64,000 nucleotides of DNA from Otatea glauca. Lineage: Eukaryota > Streptophyta > Magnoliopsida > Poales > Poaceae. Location of the stretch: the NCBI GenBank assembly GCA_036346275.1, contig CM070725.1:18590216-18654215 (forward strand), read 5' to 3'. Position numbers and translations under genes: made by a program. Below the pieces are notes generated by a model. It searched no databases and was not told the origin of the DNA. It saw only the letters and a program-made list of their open reading frames with translations. Positions 11,100 to 23,818 of this stretch are shown one piece after another (the stretch's first letter is position 1; each line of letters opens with the position of its first letter).

Positions 11100-12445
11100 T
11101 TTGGTCCCAATAACATTATGACAAGATGGGGGCTCAACAAGCTACCAGACCTTGTTCCTCTCAAAACTCTCAACTTTCTCATACATAGCATTAATCCAAG
11201 ATTCATCTTTCAATGCATAAGAAACATCCTTTGGCTCAAAAGTGACAATGAAGGCAGAGTAGAGACAGAAAAGAGATAGGCCTGACTTTGAGCACGTGAC
11301 AAACTCAAACAAATCGCTGATTATCTAATCAGGCGGATGATGCCGCTGAATGTGGCGGGGAGGTCCAAAAGCAGAAGTGGCATGTACTTCATGAACAGAA
11401 GAGGCAGGATCAGAGCCACTTACTGCAAGAGAGTTTGAAGGTAAGGCTGGTCTCCCTGAGGTGCAGAGATAGAAATAGAAGGCACCTCAGGTACAGAGGG
11501 GACTGAATCAGGTGGAACACCATTATCCTCATCCTCTACAAAGATGATCTCAAAGAAGGAAGAAGAACCTGTTATATCTGGTCTAGTTCCTAGTCTAGCC
11601 TCATCATAGGTCACCTCATAGGTCTCTATGATCCTATTCGTCTCACAACTCCAGACCCTATAGCTACAAGAAGTTGAGTAATCTAGAAAAATACCATTAG
11701 AAGAGTGAGACTCAAACTTATCTAGGTTCTCTGACTTCAAAATGAAAAGCTTGCAACCAAACACACAAAAATGAGAAACACTGGGATTTCACCTATATCT
11801 CAACTCATAGGAAGTGCGGTGTAAATGTGCTCTTAAGAATACTCAATTAGACACATGAAAAGCAGTAGCTATAGGCTCAGACCAAAACTTCATAAGAGTA
11901 TTGTAATCATCTAGCATCGTCCTGGCCATCTCGACCAAGGTCCTGTTCTTCCTTTCCATTACGCCATTTTGTTCAGAGATGTATGGAGAGGAGAACTGAT
12001 GCTCTAAGCCTGACTCCTCACAGAAGCCCTAAAAGTAGAAGTTCTTGAACTCCGCACCATTGTCACTGTGTATAACTTGTAAGGCACCTAGGAGCTCAAA
12101 AGACAACCTACAGACCAAACCCCTAAAATGGGTAAAAAACTCATCCTTCGAGGCCCTGAAAAATACCCAAGGATACCTCAAAAATCATCGACAATGACAA
12201 AAACATACCAGTTCCCACCCGCTGACTGCACTCTAACTGGACCAATAGTGTCCATATGTAAGAACTGTCCTGGTGCATCAGTCATCACAACAGTGACTAG
12301 GGGATGAGAAACAACAACCAGTCTTTGACCATCTTGAGTTTGGGCAAACCAAGAATGAGATCATAGCTTCTAACTTGGATCAAATGAAGCAACGGATAGA
12401 ATCACCAGAAGAATTAGCAAAATCAGCCTGAAAAACTCTCCCAAT
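11100..12445 (-). pseudogene. Sirevirus-like integrase relic
   Basis: The best frame (11420-11764) carries MFGCKLFILKSENLDKFE and FLDYSTSCSYRVW, the conserved integrase C-terminal segment. Upstream on the minus strand (11780-12350) the core is recognisable in pieces, with an SEQNGVMERKNRTLVEMART-like stretch near 11930-11980 and an FLTHFRGLV-like motif near 12110-12140. Stops and shifts occur every 100-200 bases. Bases 11100-11420 hold the low-complexity linker between integrase and RT. Confidence 0.75.
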
Positions 12446-13300
12446 CTAAGAAATCCCACAAACTAATCCTCTAGAGGAATCGAGAATTCTACAGGCATTG
12501 CGCTGAAATTTTACCTCGAAATCGTTATCGATAAGTTGAGAAATAGAAAGCAAATTATATTGCAGCTTACTAACCAAGGTAACATCCTTAAGAAAGAATT
12601 TCTCATTAATACGCATAGAGCCCTTGGCGATGACGTGGTGAAGAAGCATCCCCAAAGATTAGCTCATCACCTAGGGCACAGGCTAAGGAAGAGAATCAAC
12701 GGGAGTCTCCGGTCTTGTTGTGAGAGCAACCGGAGTTTACAAGCCAAACATCTCCCTTCCCAGCTCGACGAACCTGGATCACAGAAAGTGAGAGGTCGAT
12801 GACTTAGTACTGAGATAAACAAGTGCAGATCTGGGAACCCAATACTGAATCACATGACGTGCAGAAGTGCCAGTCACAAGAATAAAAGACTGGACTCTAG
12901 TGTCTCTCCATGGCTCAACTCTCACAAATCTAGAAGCATTGCCAGCAGAAGATCTGGGAGAAAGAGCTGGGTTGGCCTGCCATCGTGCAAAGGTCGGACC
13001 ATCCTAATAACACTGCCTAAATCTCTTACTAGAAAACACCTCACGCCGCTGATATCTACCTCGATGGAAAGAATGAGGAATATCAAAAGGACGGCGGAAA
13101 GATTGACCACGAGTAGCTTCAGGATGAGAACATGAAGGAACAGCCTGAAAACCAAGTCCTAGACGCTGCCCAAAAATAGGAGACACTAGCCTGTCTAGAA
13201 GCTGTGGGTGCCTTATGTGCACTCCGAGTCTAGGGATGACCCTGAATACCCCAAGAGCATAAAACACGCTCACACCATGCAATCTTGACACGCCTGAAGC
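12446..13300 (-). pseudogene. Sirevirus-like protease/GAG-pre-integrase region
   Basis: The 69-codon frame 12446-12655 includes NEKFFLKDVTLVSKLQYNLL and SISQLIDNDFEVKF, typical of the stretch that joins the copia protease to integrase. The protease active site should lie just upstream (about 12660-12860), but I could not find a clean D[ST]G there. Frames at 12922-13291 are histidine- and arginine-rich and correspond in position to the spacer that Sireviruses have between gag and protease. Assignment of that spacer is by position only. Confidence 0.6.
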
Positions 13301-13975
13301 AGAAATCTACTAAATGTCAATCCTTTTGACGGAAGGTGCATGTATACTTCGCCTTGCTAGAGGCATAAGCAGTAGAAGGAGCAATCTTTTAGCCAGAGAT
13401 CCCATAGATAACCCCGGCATACCTAATCACAGTGGTGCTCGCCCTGGGAGCTACTACGATCTCTCCACTTTTGGAGCCACATACAATGGTGGGAGGATGT
13501 GCCTGAGCATGCTCTAAGTAGTCAAATCCTAGACCCTAATTGAATCTAATAATCTCGGACTGGTCTAAGATAAGATTGAGCTTCTTCTTGTCTCCAACAA
13601 ACTTCTCAAGAGTTCTCATAAAGTACTGGCACTTCTGGAAGAGATAGACACAGGAAGAGCAGGGGAAGGTGATGAGGAAGAGCCAGACAAAGAAGAACTA
13701 ACAGAACGTGCATTTTCTTCCTAAGCCCTCCTCAATCTTGAGGCTTTACAAGATACATACTTGGCGTTTCTAATCCTAGTGGTATAGGTCTCTAGTTTCT
13801 TCCTAAGCTCATCATGAATTTTACCCAAGTCCTCCTTAATCTCAGCACATCTAGCACAAGCAACTAGGTCCTTAGCAAGTTCAGTACACTTGACATTTAA
13901 AGCATCATTGTCAAGTTTTAGTTGTCTACAACCCTCACATGAGCTGAATGGGTCCTCAGAAGCAAATTGTTCAAG

Positions 13976-15440
13976 TTATTTATTTCTAACTGAAAGCTTC
14001 CTAAGGTGACCAATCATGGCATCAATCTCAACTAGCAACATAGGGCAATTATCACAAGAAGCACATGTGTGAGTATGAAGAAAGCTAGCATCAATAGGAA
14101 TAGTGACAAGAGTACTAAGGCTAGTATTTTTCTCCTTAAGGGCCTCTACTTCAAAAAGCACACTATCATGCAGGGTCCTTAGGTTCTCAAGCTCCACAAG
14201 CACGACATCACAGAGCACACATTCATCGTCATGGGAGGAAGATCTAAGTAAAGATATCTTCCGTGAAATATCATCTACCTTCTTCTCTAGCTCTGAACAC
14301 CTAGCCCTAGCTCTAGTATGGAATCTTTCTAGCTTACAGAATGCCTCATTAAGCTTATCATAGAAAGGTACCTTATCTGACTCGATGTAGAGTTTGGTGT
14401 CACTGATGTCGTTCTCATAGGCCATGAAGCACATGCCGGTGAAGTCGTCGCCACCCTTGGTCTTCTCTTGCAGATCATCCTCTCCATTGTCGTTGCTCCA
14501 CGTCTCAGTGTCAAAGAGGTTGTTGTCATCAAGTGCAGTGAGAACACAGTGGAAGAGCTTCTTGTTCTTTGCGAAGTTACAGTACTTCTTCTCACGTGCG
14601 GAATAACGAACTAGAGCCTTCTTGTTGCAGTTCTTGTCGGTGTAGTCAATCTTCTCAGAATAGATGTGATTGTTCTTGCCCTTCTCCAGCTTGGGGCAGT
14701 TGGCTCGAATGTGGTTGGGTCCACCACACTTGAAGCAGGTGATCAATCCACCTCTCCTCCTCTCTCTCACCCTCTTGTATGTGTGGGAGAACTTTCTGAA
14801 AATCTCTCCAGATGCTCATCACTCATCTCACAAAGAGCGGAGAGAGAAAAACCAGGAGAACTCTCAGAAGTAGGATTGATGACTAAGGCCATCGACTGTG
14901 ACTTCGTCTTGCGAGAGACGACGTCAATATCATGAGTCTTGAGTCGGGAATAAATCCCATCAAGATTCAAGGTTGACAAGTCCGTGGTGTCCTTGATGGA
15001 GGTCACCTTCATCTCCCAAACTCGAAGATGAGTGCCGTCAGAAAATGCCGAGTATTATCCGAGTCAGAGTATGTGGTATCAACTGGTCAGAGATTGCTCA
15101 GGATCTTCGTGAAATGAACAAAGCACTCGTCCAAAGACTCCCCAGCGTGCTGTTCGAACTTGTTGTAGTCACACTTGTACTGATCTTGCCTTAACATCTT
15201 GATTTGGGTGGTGCCCTCATGGTAAGCATCGAGGGTCACCCAAATCTCGTGTGCAGATCGTAAGTGGGAGATCTGGTCAAAATCACTATGGCTAAGCCCC
15301 TGTATGAGGATGTTCCTTGCCTTAGCATTTGCCTCAACGTCCGACATATTCGTGGCATTGACGTTCTCATCGGTAGGAACAACATACAAAAGCTTCACTT
15401 TCTGCCAAATCATGAAACCCTAGGTAGTGATGTATGACTC
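13976..15440 (-). pseudogene. Sirevirus-like gag with zinc knuckle
   Basis: Three frames give a long gag. Bases 15087-15413 hold the UBN2-type capsid core (MIWQKVKLLYVVP-like start, AHEIWVTLDAYHEGTTQIK). Bases 14767-15012 continue it (STLNLDGIYSRLKTHD). Bases 13976-14770 open with a zinc knuckle, CFKCGGPNHIRANC, near 14700. The long C-terminal tail is acidic and probably coiled-coil (ELEKKVDDISRKISLL, VLVELENLRTLHDSVL). Stops separate the three pieces. This protein would form the virus-like particle. The long coiled-coil gag tail fits the Sirevirus group. Confidence 0.8.
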
Positions 15441-15556
15441 TATCCTAGATTTTCAAAAAGGACAATCCACCTTAGAAAAGATTGGAGGCTTGGTGGAGTA
15501 CTTGTCTGACACCATGGTTCTCAAGACCGATCAAGATCTAAAGAGAGTAAAACCAG

Positions 15557-15568
15557 GATTTGATACCA
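15557..15568 (-). other. primer binding site, initiator-Met tRNA type (diverged)
   Basis: On the minus strand the LTR end is followed by TGGTATCAAATC. The usual initiator-methionine primer site is TGGTATCAGAGC, so two positions differ. It marks the left edge of the 5' LTR. Confidence 0.7.
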
Positions 15569-15570
15569 AT

Positions 15571-16476
15571 TGATGGACCAGAAATGGTGATCAGAGGAGG
15601 GGGATGATCACAATCCAATTTTCCCCCAAATAATCCAACCAAAATCTCCCAAGAACTTAGAAGAGTGGAAGAAGAAGATCTCCTGAAAAATCAGCTCTGG
15701 AGCGGTACTACCGCGCTATAGAGGCCGGTAGTACTGGGATGAACAGTAACCCTAGTACTACTAGGTTACTGTAGTGACAATGCCGGATGAACACTAAATA
15801 GGGTGCGAACAGTAAAATCAGCATGAGTTTAAGATCAAAAATTTGTGTAACTTTTGATCAGCTGATGCAAACTTTGTAGACACACATTCGTATGGATGTC
15901 AGAAACCTATTCTAACCTTCAATCGCAAGGATTGACATCAAAGTTACAACCTTTTTCTAGATCAAGGAAGAGTGCACAAAAACCAGGTAAAAACCCAAAT
16001 CTTCACCCTGTGCTTGCTTGTGGGGATTTAATCATCAATATGACCCTAGAGGTCTTCCACATGTCATAGCAAGCAAGAACACTCAAGAAAGATCCCTCAA
16101 ACCAATAGGATCAAGATCTACCTCAAAAACTACCTTCTCAACTCAAAAACAGATTTCTTGGAGAAACTTAGTTGATCAAGAAGAAGCTTGCCTAGATGAT
16201 TGAGAAGATGATCTCAGAGGATACATTTATTATTCATACATCCTTGGCAGCATGAGATCAAGCAAGAAAGAAACCACAAGAAAAGATCAAGAGCATATCA
16301 GGAAGAAGATCAAAGCTTGAGGCAAAACTTGAACATGAAGATGATTTACATTCAGATCATGAGGAGTGTTTACAAAGCCTCTCACACTTGATGGCAAAGC
16401 TCTCAAGGAGCACACACACATACACACCACACAAGAACACAAAATCTTGTGGGAAATCTAAAACTCCTAGTGACTT
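15571..16476 (-). repeat. Sirevirus-like 5' LTR, 3' part (R/U5 side)
   Basis: The plus-strand start TGATGGACCAGAAATGG is the reverse complement of an LTR end (…GGTCCATCA). It matches the end of the solo LTR at 22192-23818 (…GGTCCTTCA), as do the AGAGGAGGGGG and GTGCTCC…GCTTTGTAAAC stretches. A perfect odd palindrome GCGGTACTACCGC lies at 15702-15714. The LTR is interrupted at 16476/16477 by a gypsy LTR and resumes at 25634. Confidence 0.8.
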
Positions 16477-19400
16477 GTAACATCCCAAATTTTGGCTAAA
16501 ATAATATTATAATGTTATTCAAACATTTTGTGATTTTTTTGGAATTTATTATGATTTTTTCTGAATTTTTCTTATTATGGGTATTATTTGATTCTATGAA
16601 GAATTTAAATATAGTTTTGCCAAAAATATTTTATTTGAGTTCCAAATATCTTAAAATATTTTATAGATTTTTTTGGATGTTTTTCTATTTTATTTTGAAT
16701 TGTCTTAATTACTGAAATTGTTTTTATTGAAAAGGATTTGAAAATGCTATTGAACAGTTTTAGGTTGGACGCCTTTAGGCCCAGCCCATTACCCTGTGTA
16801 ACCCAGTCTAATTCTGTGGATGATCATAGCTGTCCGTCAATTGATCGGATGGACGGGATTCTAGGGTTTCGATTCGGAATTCTAATGCATCTAGATCGTT
16901 GTCGGATCAGGTTGGCAGGTGCGTCCAGGATTGTACCCTGTCCAAGTGCATCGCGGCCGTTCACTAAGCCACATGGTCAGCTCTGGTGTGTCATTTCCAC
17001 CGCCACTGTGTTCGGGTTGGACTTCGCCGTCGCCGCCATGTTTGTCGAGGTATCCGGCCCAAGCGCTCCTTCCAAGGGCCTTTAAAGGCTGTGTTATCAC
17101 CCTCCCAAGAATCCCCGTGCTTCGCTGCATCTGTTGCCCAAGTGTTGTTGCTGGAGGTGCTTTCGTCATGAAGGTTTTGTTCGCCAGAGGTGCTTGAGGT
17201 CTGCCATCGTCTTCTTTTGCCGAGATCTACGCCGTTGCTGCATCTCTATTGAAGCCATGGACATCTCCAAGTGTGTCGCGTTGAGGCTTACTAGATCCAG
17301 GCGGTTCCGTGTTGATTCTGTTGAAGGTTTACCAATTTGTGTGCTGTCTTCCCCACCTCCGGTGGAGCACCGCAGCGAGGAGCTCAGTCGCTATAAGAAT
17401 TTTACCTTAGCTGTTAGATCCGTCGGGGACTACTCGATGTGTGCCGCTTGGCGTGTTGCGTGTGTGCTGATTAGGTCAGAGCGGGTTATGTGGTAGCCTA
17501 GGTGGCAGAGCCACGTCAACGACTTTGCCAACGTGTGCGCACTATCAGCTAGGCCACTTCAGCTCTGTTGTGGGCCCTCCTGTCAATCGTGTGCTATGCG
17601 CATACACTGGGTCCACCGTGGACTGAGTCCATCTCGTGAACTCGGTCCATGGACTGTGCGCTTGGTGTTAGCCTGTGGTTAGCCCGGGCTGTGCTGACAT
17701 CAGCGATTGCGCAATAATTAGTATTTTCAAGTGCAAAAATATTTCAGTAAATTTGGTATTTTTCCATTTCCAGATTTTTATGATTTTTGAATCTTTTGAG
17801 AGCTTGTTCTCCCTCATTGAGCTTCGATTGAGGCGATTCAAATTTCTAGAAATTTGTAAAATTGAGATCTATTTAATGGTTAATTTTATTTGATTTTTAG
17901 AGTTTGTTTACTCTCTATTTTAGTATTTATTTGGTGTTCTCTCACGTTACGCGTAGACATTGAAGTGTTCGAAGCGTCCGAGGAGGAATCGTTGACTCAA
18001 GACCAAGGTTTAGAGCAAGAATAAGGGCTTCTCTAAGGCAAGTTGTGCTTTAATCATGTTGAACCCAGTTTATAAAATTGCTATGTTGTTTTACTTTATG
18101 CATGTTATTTTATGTGTATAACTATTTCAAATTAAATTGGGATCTAGTTAGTCTGTCCAATTGAACTATACCCTACCTTGTCATTTGTATGCCATGATCA
18201 ATTATCACCCTAGATTGGTTTATTATTAGTTGGTTAATAATAATAATTAACATAGGTTGGTTAGACCGTGTTAGTATGCTTAGCCATACCACGTACAACA
18301 CATGTCTTCGGAATATCAAAAGTTAATCTTGACTAATGGAATATGGAACATGATTATGAATTTGTGTGTTAGGTGTTGTCACACAACGATGTTGAGTTGT
18401 AGTGACGTATGTCACGAAACGATGTTGACTTGTTGATGGCACGTGGTGCATGGTAATCAACTGGGGTGGTAAATAATTTAGATTGGGGTAAGTGGCAAGG
18501 GGCAGTGTGCCAAGGTGGGCTAGAAGGGCAGAGGGTTTGTGGAAGCCTTGCCTCGATCAATTAATGACTTAACCTTGCGAGCCTTTGAACTGAGTAAAAC
18601 ATGAAACCACATGTCTGGTATGGGATGGACCTAACTAAGTAAGATTACCGATACTTGACATGTGATACCTCAGGTGGATAATCACACTGAAGAGTGCTTA
18701 CATGGAAGTGTGGTTATAGCGGAGGATGTGGTGTACTGCGGTCACACATCAATCCAATAGTTTGTCGGTCCTAACCTTCACCTCCGCTAAGGGAAGGGAT
18801 AGTGTACGGCTTACCGGGAGGGTCAATGTTGGGATAAAAGTTTTCTGAAAGGTTTTGTCATGATCTCTCTGTGGCACACCGAAAGAAGTGTGCTGATAAT
18901 CTTGCACAAAGAGACGATCATGTTGTGTGGGTAAAGTGCATAACCACTGCAGAGTGTAAAATCTATTCAGATAGCCGTGCTTGCAGTATTGAGCAATGCT
19001 CGGGAAATACAGTCAATGGTTGAATTTTGTAAAATGAAACTTGGATGGGAAGGTTGGATGTCATTAGAAGATTTGGAATATGACTTAGGGCTGGATACCA
19101 TGTTTACTTGTGAACTGTTGAAAGTTATTATTACTTTATTTGTTTTACTGTCTTTTCAATCTACTACTGTATTCCTTAGAAAATGCTGCCTTATTGCAAA
19201 ATAACCATATCAGCCATTCATTGGAATAAGCCTTGCATATAGTTATATTAGGATTGCATTCTCTACCCAACTTGTTGAGTGCTTTATGTACTCACCCTTG
19301 CTAAAAACAACATCACCAGTTGAGGAGTCTATACCAGCTGTGGAGGAGAAGTACCAGTAAGAGACGAATGTTCAGGTGTGAGCCTTATCAGATGCCTATG

Positions 19401-19585
19401 GTATACTGAGGGGTTTATCTACATTTTCAATCCGCTGTAGTTTAACTTATTATTCAGTTTAGCCTTGAGAGGCATAGTCATATAAGTTGACCATAAGATC
19501 ATTCAACAGGTATTATTCACTATATAAGTCTTTTATCATGTTTCCGCCGTATGATTATGACATTCATCTATGTTGAGCCTGTGTG
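16477..19585 (+). repeat. long gypsy LTR, lacks last ~90 bp (LTR-B)
   Basis: It starts TGTAACATCCCA, the same start as LTR D read on its own strand (55135). It runs through a GC-rich block (about 16780-17700), an exon-like island (17957-18037), CACTGCAGAG (18945-18954), a hairpin at 18963-18974 and a second hairpin at 19277-19293. At GAGCCTGTGTGC it stops and joins the internal region of another element at 19586, where the related LTR-A continues. Short frames in the GC-rich block show no recognisable domain. Confidence 0.75.
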
Positions 19586-20025
19586 CAAATATACATTTAA
19601 AGGTGCTGATTAGAAGACAAAAGATAACGAAACCATTGCAGTGAGTAGGAGGCAAGAAGTGTTTGATATTTGTTTAAAGCCGAGGATGGCTTTTCTTCAA
19701 GGGGGAGAAGATGATGAGCCCATGGCTCCTCAAATTATTTCAGCTAGTGACTCCCAAAGAAAGTGCAATGATTTGATAATTTCAGAAAGTAGTGCAACAA
19801 AAATTGCTTCTATTCAGATTGGTACTTTCTCATTTGTTTTACAGCTTCACAAGAATATGGTTGTCGTGCCGAGTCAGTTATTTATTGGAACTAATCTACA
19901 TAAGAGGAGAAAGAAACAACTCATTCAGTTTGGTTCTATGCCATCTATGGAGATCAATCATCGTTGAAGAAGGATTTGGCGAATCCTAATTGGAGAAGGA
20001 CTTCAGTTGGTGCATTCTAATTGGG
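19586..20025 (+). pseudogene. 3' internal end of the upstream truncated copy
   Basis: This stretch repeats 24310-24749 with few changes. Both include the coding phrase SRRQEVFDIC and the box GGEDDEPMAP. The frame 19641-19967 runs 108 codons here. The join to LTR-B at 19585/19586 has a GC microhomology, because both parental sequences read GC before AAATATACATTT. The segment ends at the presumed LTR start TGAGTCAAATG. Confidence 0.7.
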
Positions 20026-20935
20026 TGAGTCAAATGTCATGATTTATTAGTCTAACTTGTTATTTGAGTTAGGGAGTGAGGTTGATTTCAGTTTATGTCA
20101 TAGCTAGTCCAAAATAGTCAAAAAGTTTAGTTGAGTTTTAGTTCGTTTTAGACTCCGCCAGATAGGGTCAGTTTGGAAACATCATATAAGTTGCCTACGG
20201 AATCCGTTTGGGGTGTATGAGTACTTGTTTGAAAGGTTATTCCGGGTACTTTACAATGAATCTAGCCCCACCTTAAAATTCGTTCTGTACGCGTCTCAAT
20301 GACCAAAACAATAACGAGTCCAAGTCTGTCACAATTCTAAGTCGAGTCGGAGTTGGACTCTTGGCTGGCCTGCGTATCATATAGCCTAGGGCTGGCGCCC
20401 TTGTAAGGTTGTGGATTATTTTCGTGAGTTTTCTTTAGGGTTCCTCCCAAGAACAAGAGAGGGGTGGTGATTCCATCCTCTTGATTATCTGCTGCTACCA
20501 CCCTAGGGCTTAGTGAAGAATGTGATCAGATTGTTTGATCTGAGTGCGTTCTTGATTTCCTCGGAGATCCATCCTTCTGATCGTGGTGCAGCAGTGCAAT
20601 GGGTGGAAGGCTTTTGTTAGGGTTTGGATTACAACTCTGTAAGTCAAACTCATCTATCAATACTACTGTTGCTACTGGTTTTGTTTTGCCCTAAATTGCT
20701 AGTTCTGCTGTTGAGAGTTTGCTGCTACTTTTGTCTTGATTATTACAAGTAGAATCCATCTATTGTGGTGCCATTGCTGCCATGTTGGTTTGTTTCTGAA
20801 ATTCGGAGTTGCACCAAGTGGGTTCTTGCTATTCTATTGATTAAATTTCATAGAAGATTTCTTGCTGGCTATTTTGTACTGTGAAAGATCAGGAAATCGC
20901 GGGCATCGTAGGCGTGTCCTCATCAAGTGGTATCA
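20026..20935 (+). repeat. shared middle LTR of the array (910 bp)
   Basis: It starts TGAGTCAAATGTCATG and ends GTCCTCATCA, two bases before a primer site. The copy at 24750-25633 is nearly identical but about 25 bp shorter, mainly from a gap in the GCTGCTACTTTTG region near 20725. The start is set by TG...CA convention and is less certain than the end, since the preceding sequence is not a clean purine run. Confidence 0.7.
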
Positions 20936-20937
20936 GA

Positions 20938-20950
20938 TTCAGGTTGCTCA
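20938..20950 (+). other. primer binding site, initiator-Met tRNA type
   Basis: TGGTATCAGATTC lies two bases after the LTR end CATCA. It matches the initiator-Met primer site in its first nine bases and fixes the orientation of the element. Confidence 0.75.
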
Positions 20951-21002
20951 CGGTACACTGTTTGGCATATTATCTATTGGTGCTGCTTTGGTATAGTTCA
21001 CG

Positions 21003-22191
21003 ATGGATCGCAGCATTGCTCGCTGTGAGATGGATGCATTGCTAGCACCTGATGATTGGTTGTGCTACACATTTTGTCGGGTTGCATCAAAGTCATTCTC
21101 TACGATTTTTTGTGAGTTTAATGAAGTCCACTTTGCAAGTCAAACTTTTGTTCACTTGTCAGGTTTGCTCACAGATCCACACCCAAGGCCATATGATCTT
21201 ATATTGGAAGGGACATTATGTGAGAATTAGTCGTCAAGTTACTCTCACCTTTTCAATAGATGGGTGTACTGATGTTGTCACATGTGACATTATTCCTCAG
21301 CATATGAATGTCTGCTCACTGATAATTGGCAAACCATGGATGACAAATTGTGATTGGATGCGAGAGTCATTCCATGATGGTGTTGAGTTCTCTTTTGTCA
21401 AGAATGGGCAGATTCATTACATTGAGAACTGCACAGTAGAACAATACTTTGCGGATCGTCGCAAGTGTGAATGTTTGCTTGGGATTGTGAAAGAGAAGGA
21501 GGCTGCTGCACGCAACCAACATTATCTAGGCACCAAGCAGGATATTCGTTCCTCGTGGAGTGCTTCTATTGTTGGAGATGAGTATATTAAAGTGCCTCAA
21601 CAACAAGCTAAGCAAAAGGAGCACAAGAAGGTTGTTGCAGGTGCTCCAAATTTTCTCGGCCCCAAAAGGCATGTTATTGTTCCATCTAGTGGAAGTATTT
21701 GTAAGAAAGAAAAGAAATTTCAACATGATGCAAATGAGAATAGGCTGCTGCATAGTACAAACAAGAAGACCATTGTTGCTAGTAATTCTTCTTCGCCTCA
21801 GAAGCATGAAAAGAAATCTTATAGTGCCATTGATGTGAAAGAGCAAAAGGCAGTAGCCAAAATTGCTGAAATTTCTTTTACAGTGGGGCTGCAGGGCGCT
21901 GCTCATAATGACCCTAAATTTGAGGATGTGGAGGCTGCTTCACATGGGTTATCCTTGATGTCTCAAGAAGTACAGTGTGATGGCACCATTGCTAATGTGA
22001 AAGGGCAGCGCTGCAATATTTTTCAATCAGAGTGCAAAATTCAAGAAAAGGTATGCAAATTAATTATTGATGGTGGAAGTTTTACAAATGCTATTAGCTC
22101 AGATTTGGTGCATGCATTGTCCTTGTCTACGCGGAGGCTTCCTACGCCGCGTTATATGCAATGGATGAGTCAAAGTGGTACATTGAAAATT
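21003..22191 (+). pseudogene. gag/retropepsin-like ORF, first part
   Basis: An 80-codon frame from 21003 and a 380-codon frame (21052-22194) overlap. The long frame has two retropepsin-like stretches. The first, near codon 65-100, is only the C-terminal half (VTCDIIPQHMNVC, LIIGKPW). The second starts near codon 335 with the active-site phrase LIIDGGSFTNAISSDLV and is cut at 22191 by a solo copia LTR. A basic, lysine-rich spacer lies between. No zinc knuckle is visible. The DGG (instead of DTG/DSG) active site is common in plant gypsy proteases. No RT follows. Confidence 0.65.
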
Positions 22192-23818
22192 TGAAAGACC
22201 AAGTGGAGCTCTACTCATGTTTGTGATGAGTATTTGACTAAATTTGAGCTTGGGTTGCTCTGGTTTGAGTTTGATTTGAATTGGATTTTCAAATTTGAAG
22301 CAATTTGAGTTGAGTCTGCAAAAGCGCACTACCAGCCCAAAGACGGCGGTAGTTATTTTACAGAAAAAATGTTTTCTGGATTTCAGTGCAGCGGCACTAC
22401 CGGCTTTGGGGAGCGATAGTGCCGGCAAACTTGGCACTACTAGCCCCAGGGAGCGGTAGTGCCGGACTTGAAACAAATTTTGGGATTTAAAATTGAAAAT
22501 TGTGGGCAATGCTTTGTGAGGTGTTTCCTTGTTTTTGATGGTTGCAAGTGGACGATGCTAGATCATGGTGAGGCGAAGGATGATCGGGACTAGGCGAGGT
22601 ACACCGGAGGTTCAGACGATCAGGGATCACCGAAAGATGATCGGAGACGGAGTCGTGGCAAGCTATGAAGACAAGGAATGGACGAGATACTAGCCAGGCG
22701 CTGCATGGATCAATGAGGGCCATTGGATCTTGGTCTAGTTGATAGGTTAGTGGGTCTAGTTAGTATGCTTTGAAACCGTGCAAGAAAACCCATTTGCTTG
22801 TTGGGTTTTGGGTTAGCCCTTGCATGGTTGTATGAGTGGGTCAATTCTAGCCCTTGATGGTGTGCCTTAGGGTTTAGGACTCATCCAAGGGTGGAGGATG
22901 ACCCAAGAGTAGTATAAATAGAGGGGTAGGGGTGCCTTCCCCTTCTAGTAAGGTTTTGAGGTTTTTGTGCTCCTTTGAGCTTTGCCCACTTGTTGTGTGG
23001 CTTTGTAAACCTCCTTTCCAGAAATGAAAGTTTAATCCATTCTTCTCAATTCTGAATTTATTTTCCGCATTTACATTCCGCACTTAAATTCAGTCTTTAC
23101 ATTCTTGCAATTTACATTTATGCAATTTGGATTTGCCTCCCCTCCTTCTACATGCTTTTGGATCTTATGCTGAGGATGTATGATTGATGGATGAGTCTTC
23201 TTCAGACCATATCCCAATCATCTAGGCAAATCTTGTGTTCTTCTTTGCAAGAAACCGATTTTTTGCTCTTGAGAGGATGATTCTTGGAAGATTGGGTTTT
23301 TGGTGTTCCTGACTTGTGTTCTAGCTTGCTATGACATGTGGAAAGCCATCTAGGATCATCTTGATCATCAAGAACCCACGAGCTAGCTAAGGGCCAAGTT
23401 TTTGTTCTTGAACCCATTTTTGTGTACCCTTCCATAAATTTGAGAAAGGTCAAAACTTTAACGTCAATTCTTGTAATGGATTGTTGGAATAGGTTCCTAA
23501 CATACTTAGGAAGGTGTCCACAAATTTTCATTGAGTTTGGATCAGCCGATCAAAAGATTTCATGATTTTTCTTTTTGAACTTGAGCTGAAATTATTGTTC
23601 ATCGGGCCGATTTTATTGTAGCTACAGTAAACCGGCACTACTGCTACAGTACTGCGGTAGTGCTGAGTTTGTGGTAGCGCCGACCTCAGGCCGAAAATTC
23701 TGAAAAACTGATTCTTTCGCTTCCATTTTTTTTCTAAGGTTTTTGGCTTGGTTTCTTTGGGGGATAAAATTTATTTTGGGATCATTCACCCCCCTCTGAT
23801 CGCCATCTAGGTCCTTCA
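22192..23818 (+). repeat. solo copia LTR with AAATT target duplication
   Basis: It starts TGAAAGACC and ends GGTCCTTCA, inverted termini with one mismatch. AAATT flanks it on both sides (22187-22191 and 23819-23823), so integration and later LTR-LTR recombination are clear. It is the same family as the split Sirevirus-like LTR (15571-16476 and 25634-26863), in the opposite orientation. A TATA box (TATAAATA, 22913-22920) lies about 720 bp in. GGTAGTGCCGG-type palindromic motifs cluster at 22325-22460, upstream of the TATA box, and again at 23630-23690. Confidence 0.9.

Noticed and set aside
16738..17500. Several 60-120-codon frames in the GC-rich part of LTR-B
   Set aside because: They are overlapping, lack motifs and lie inside a repeat. 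The related LTR-E has a GC-rich part with unrelated frames.
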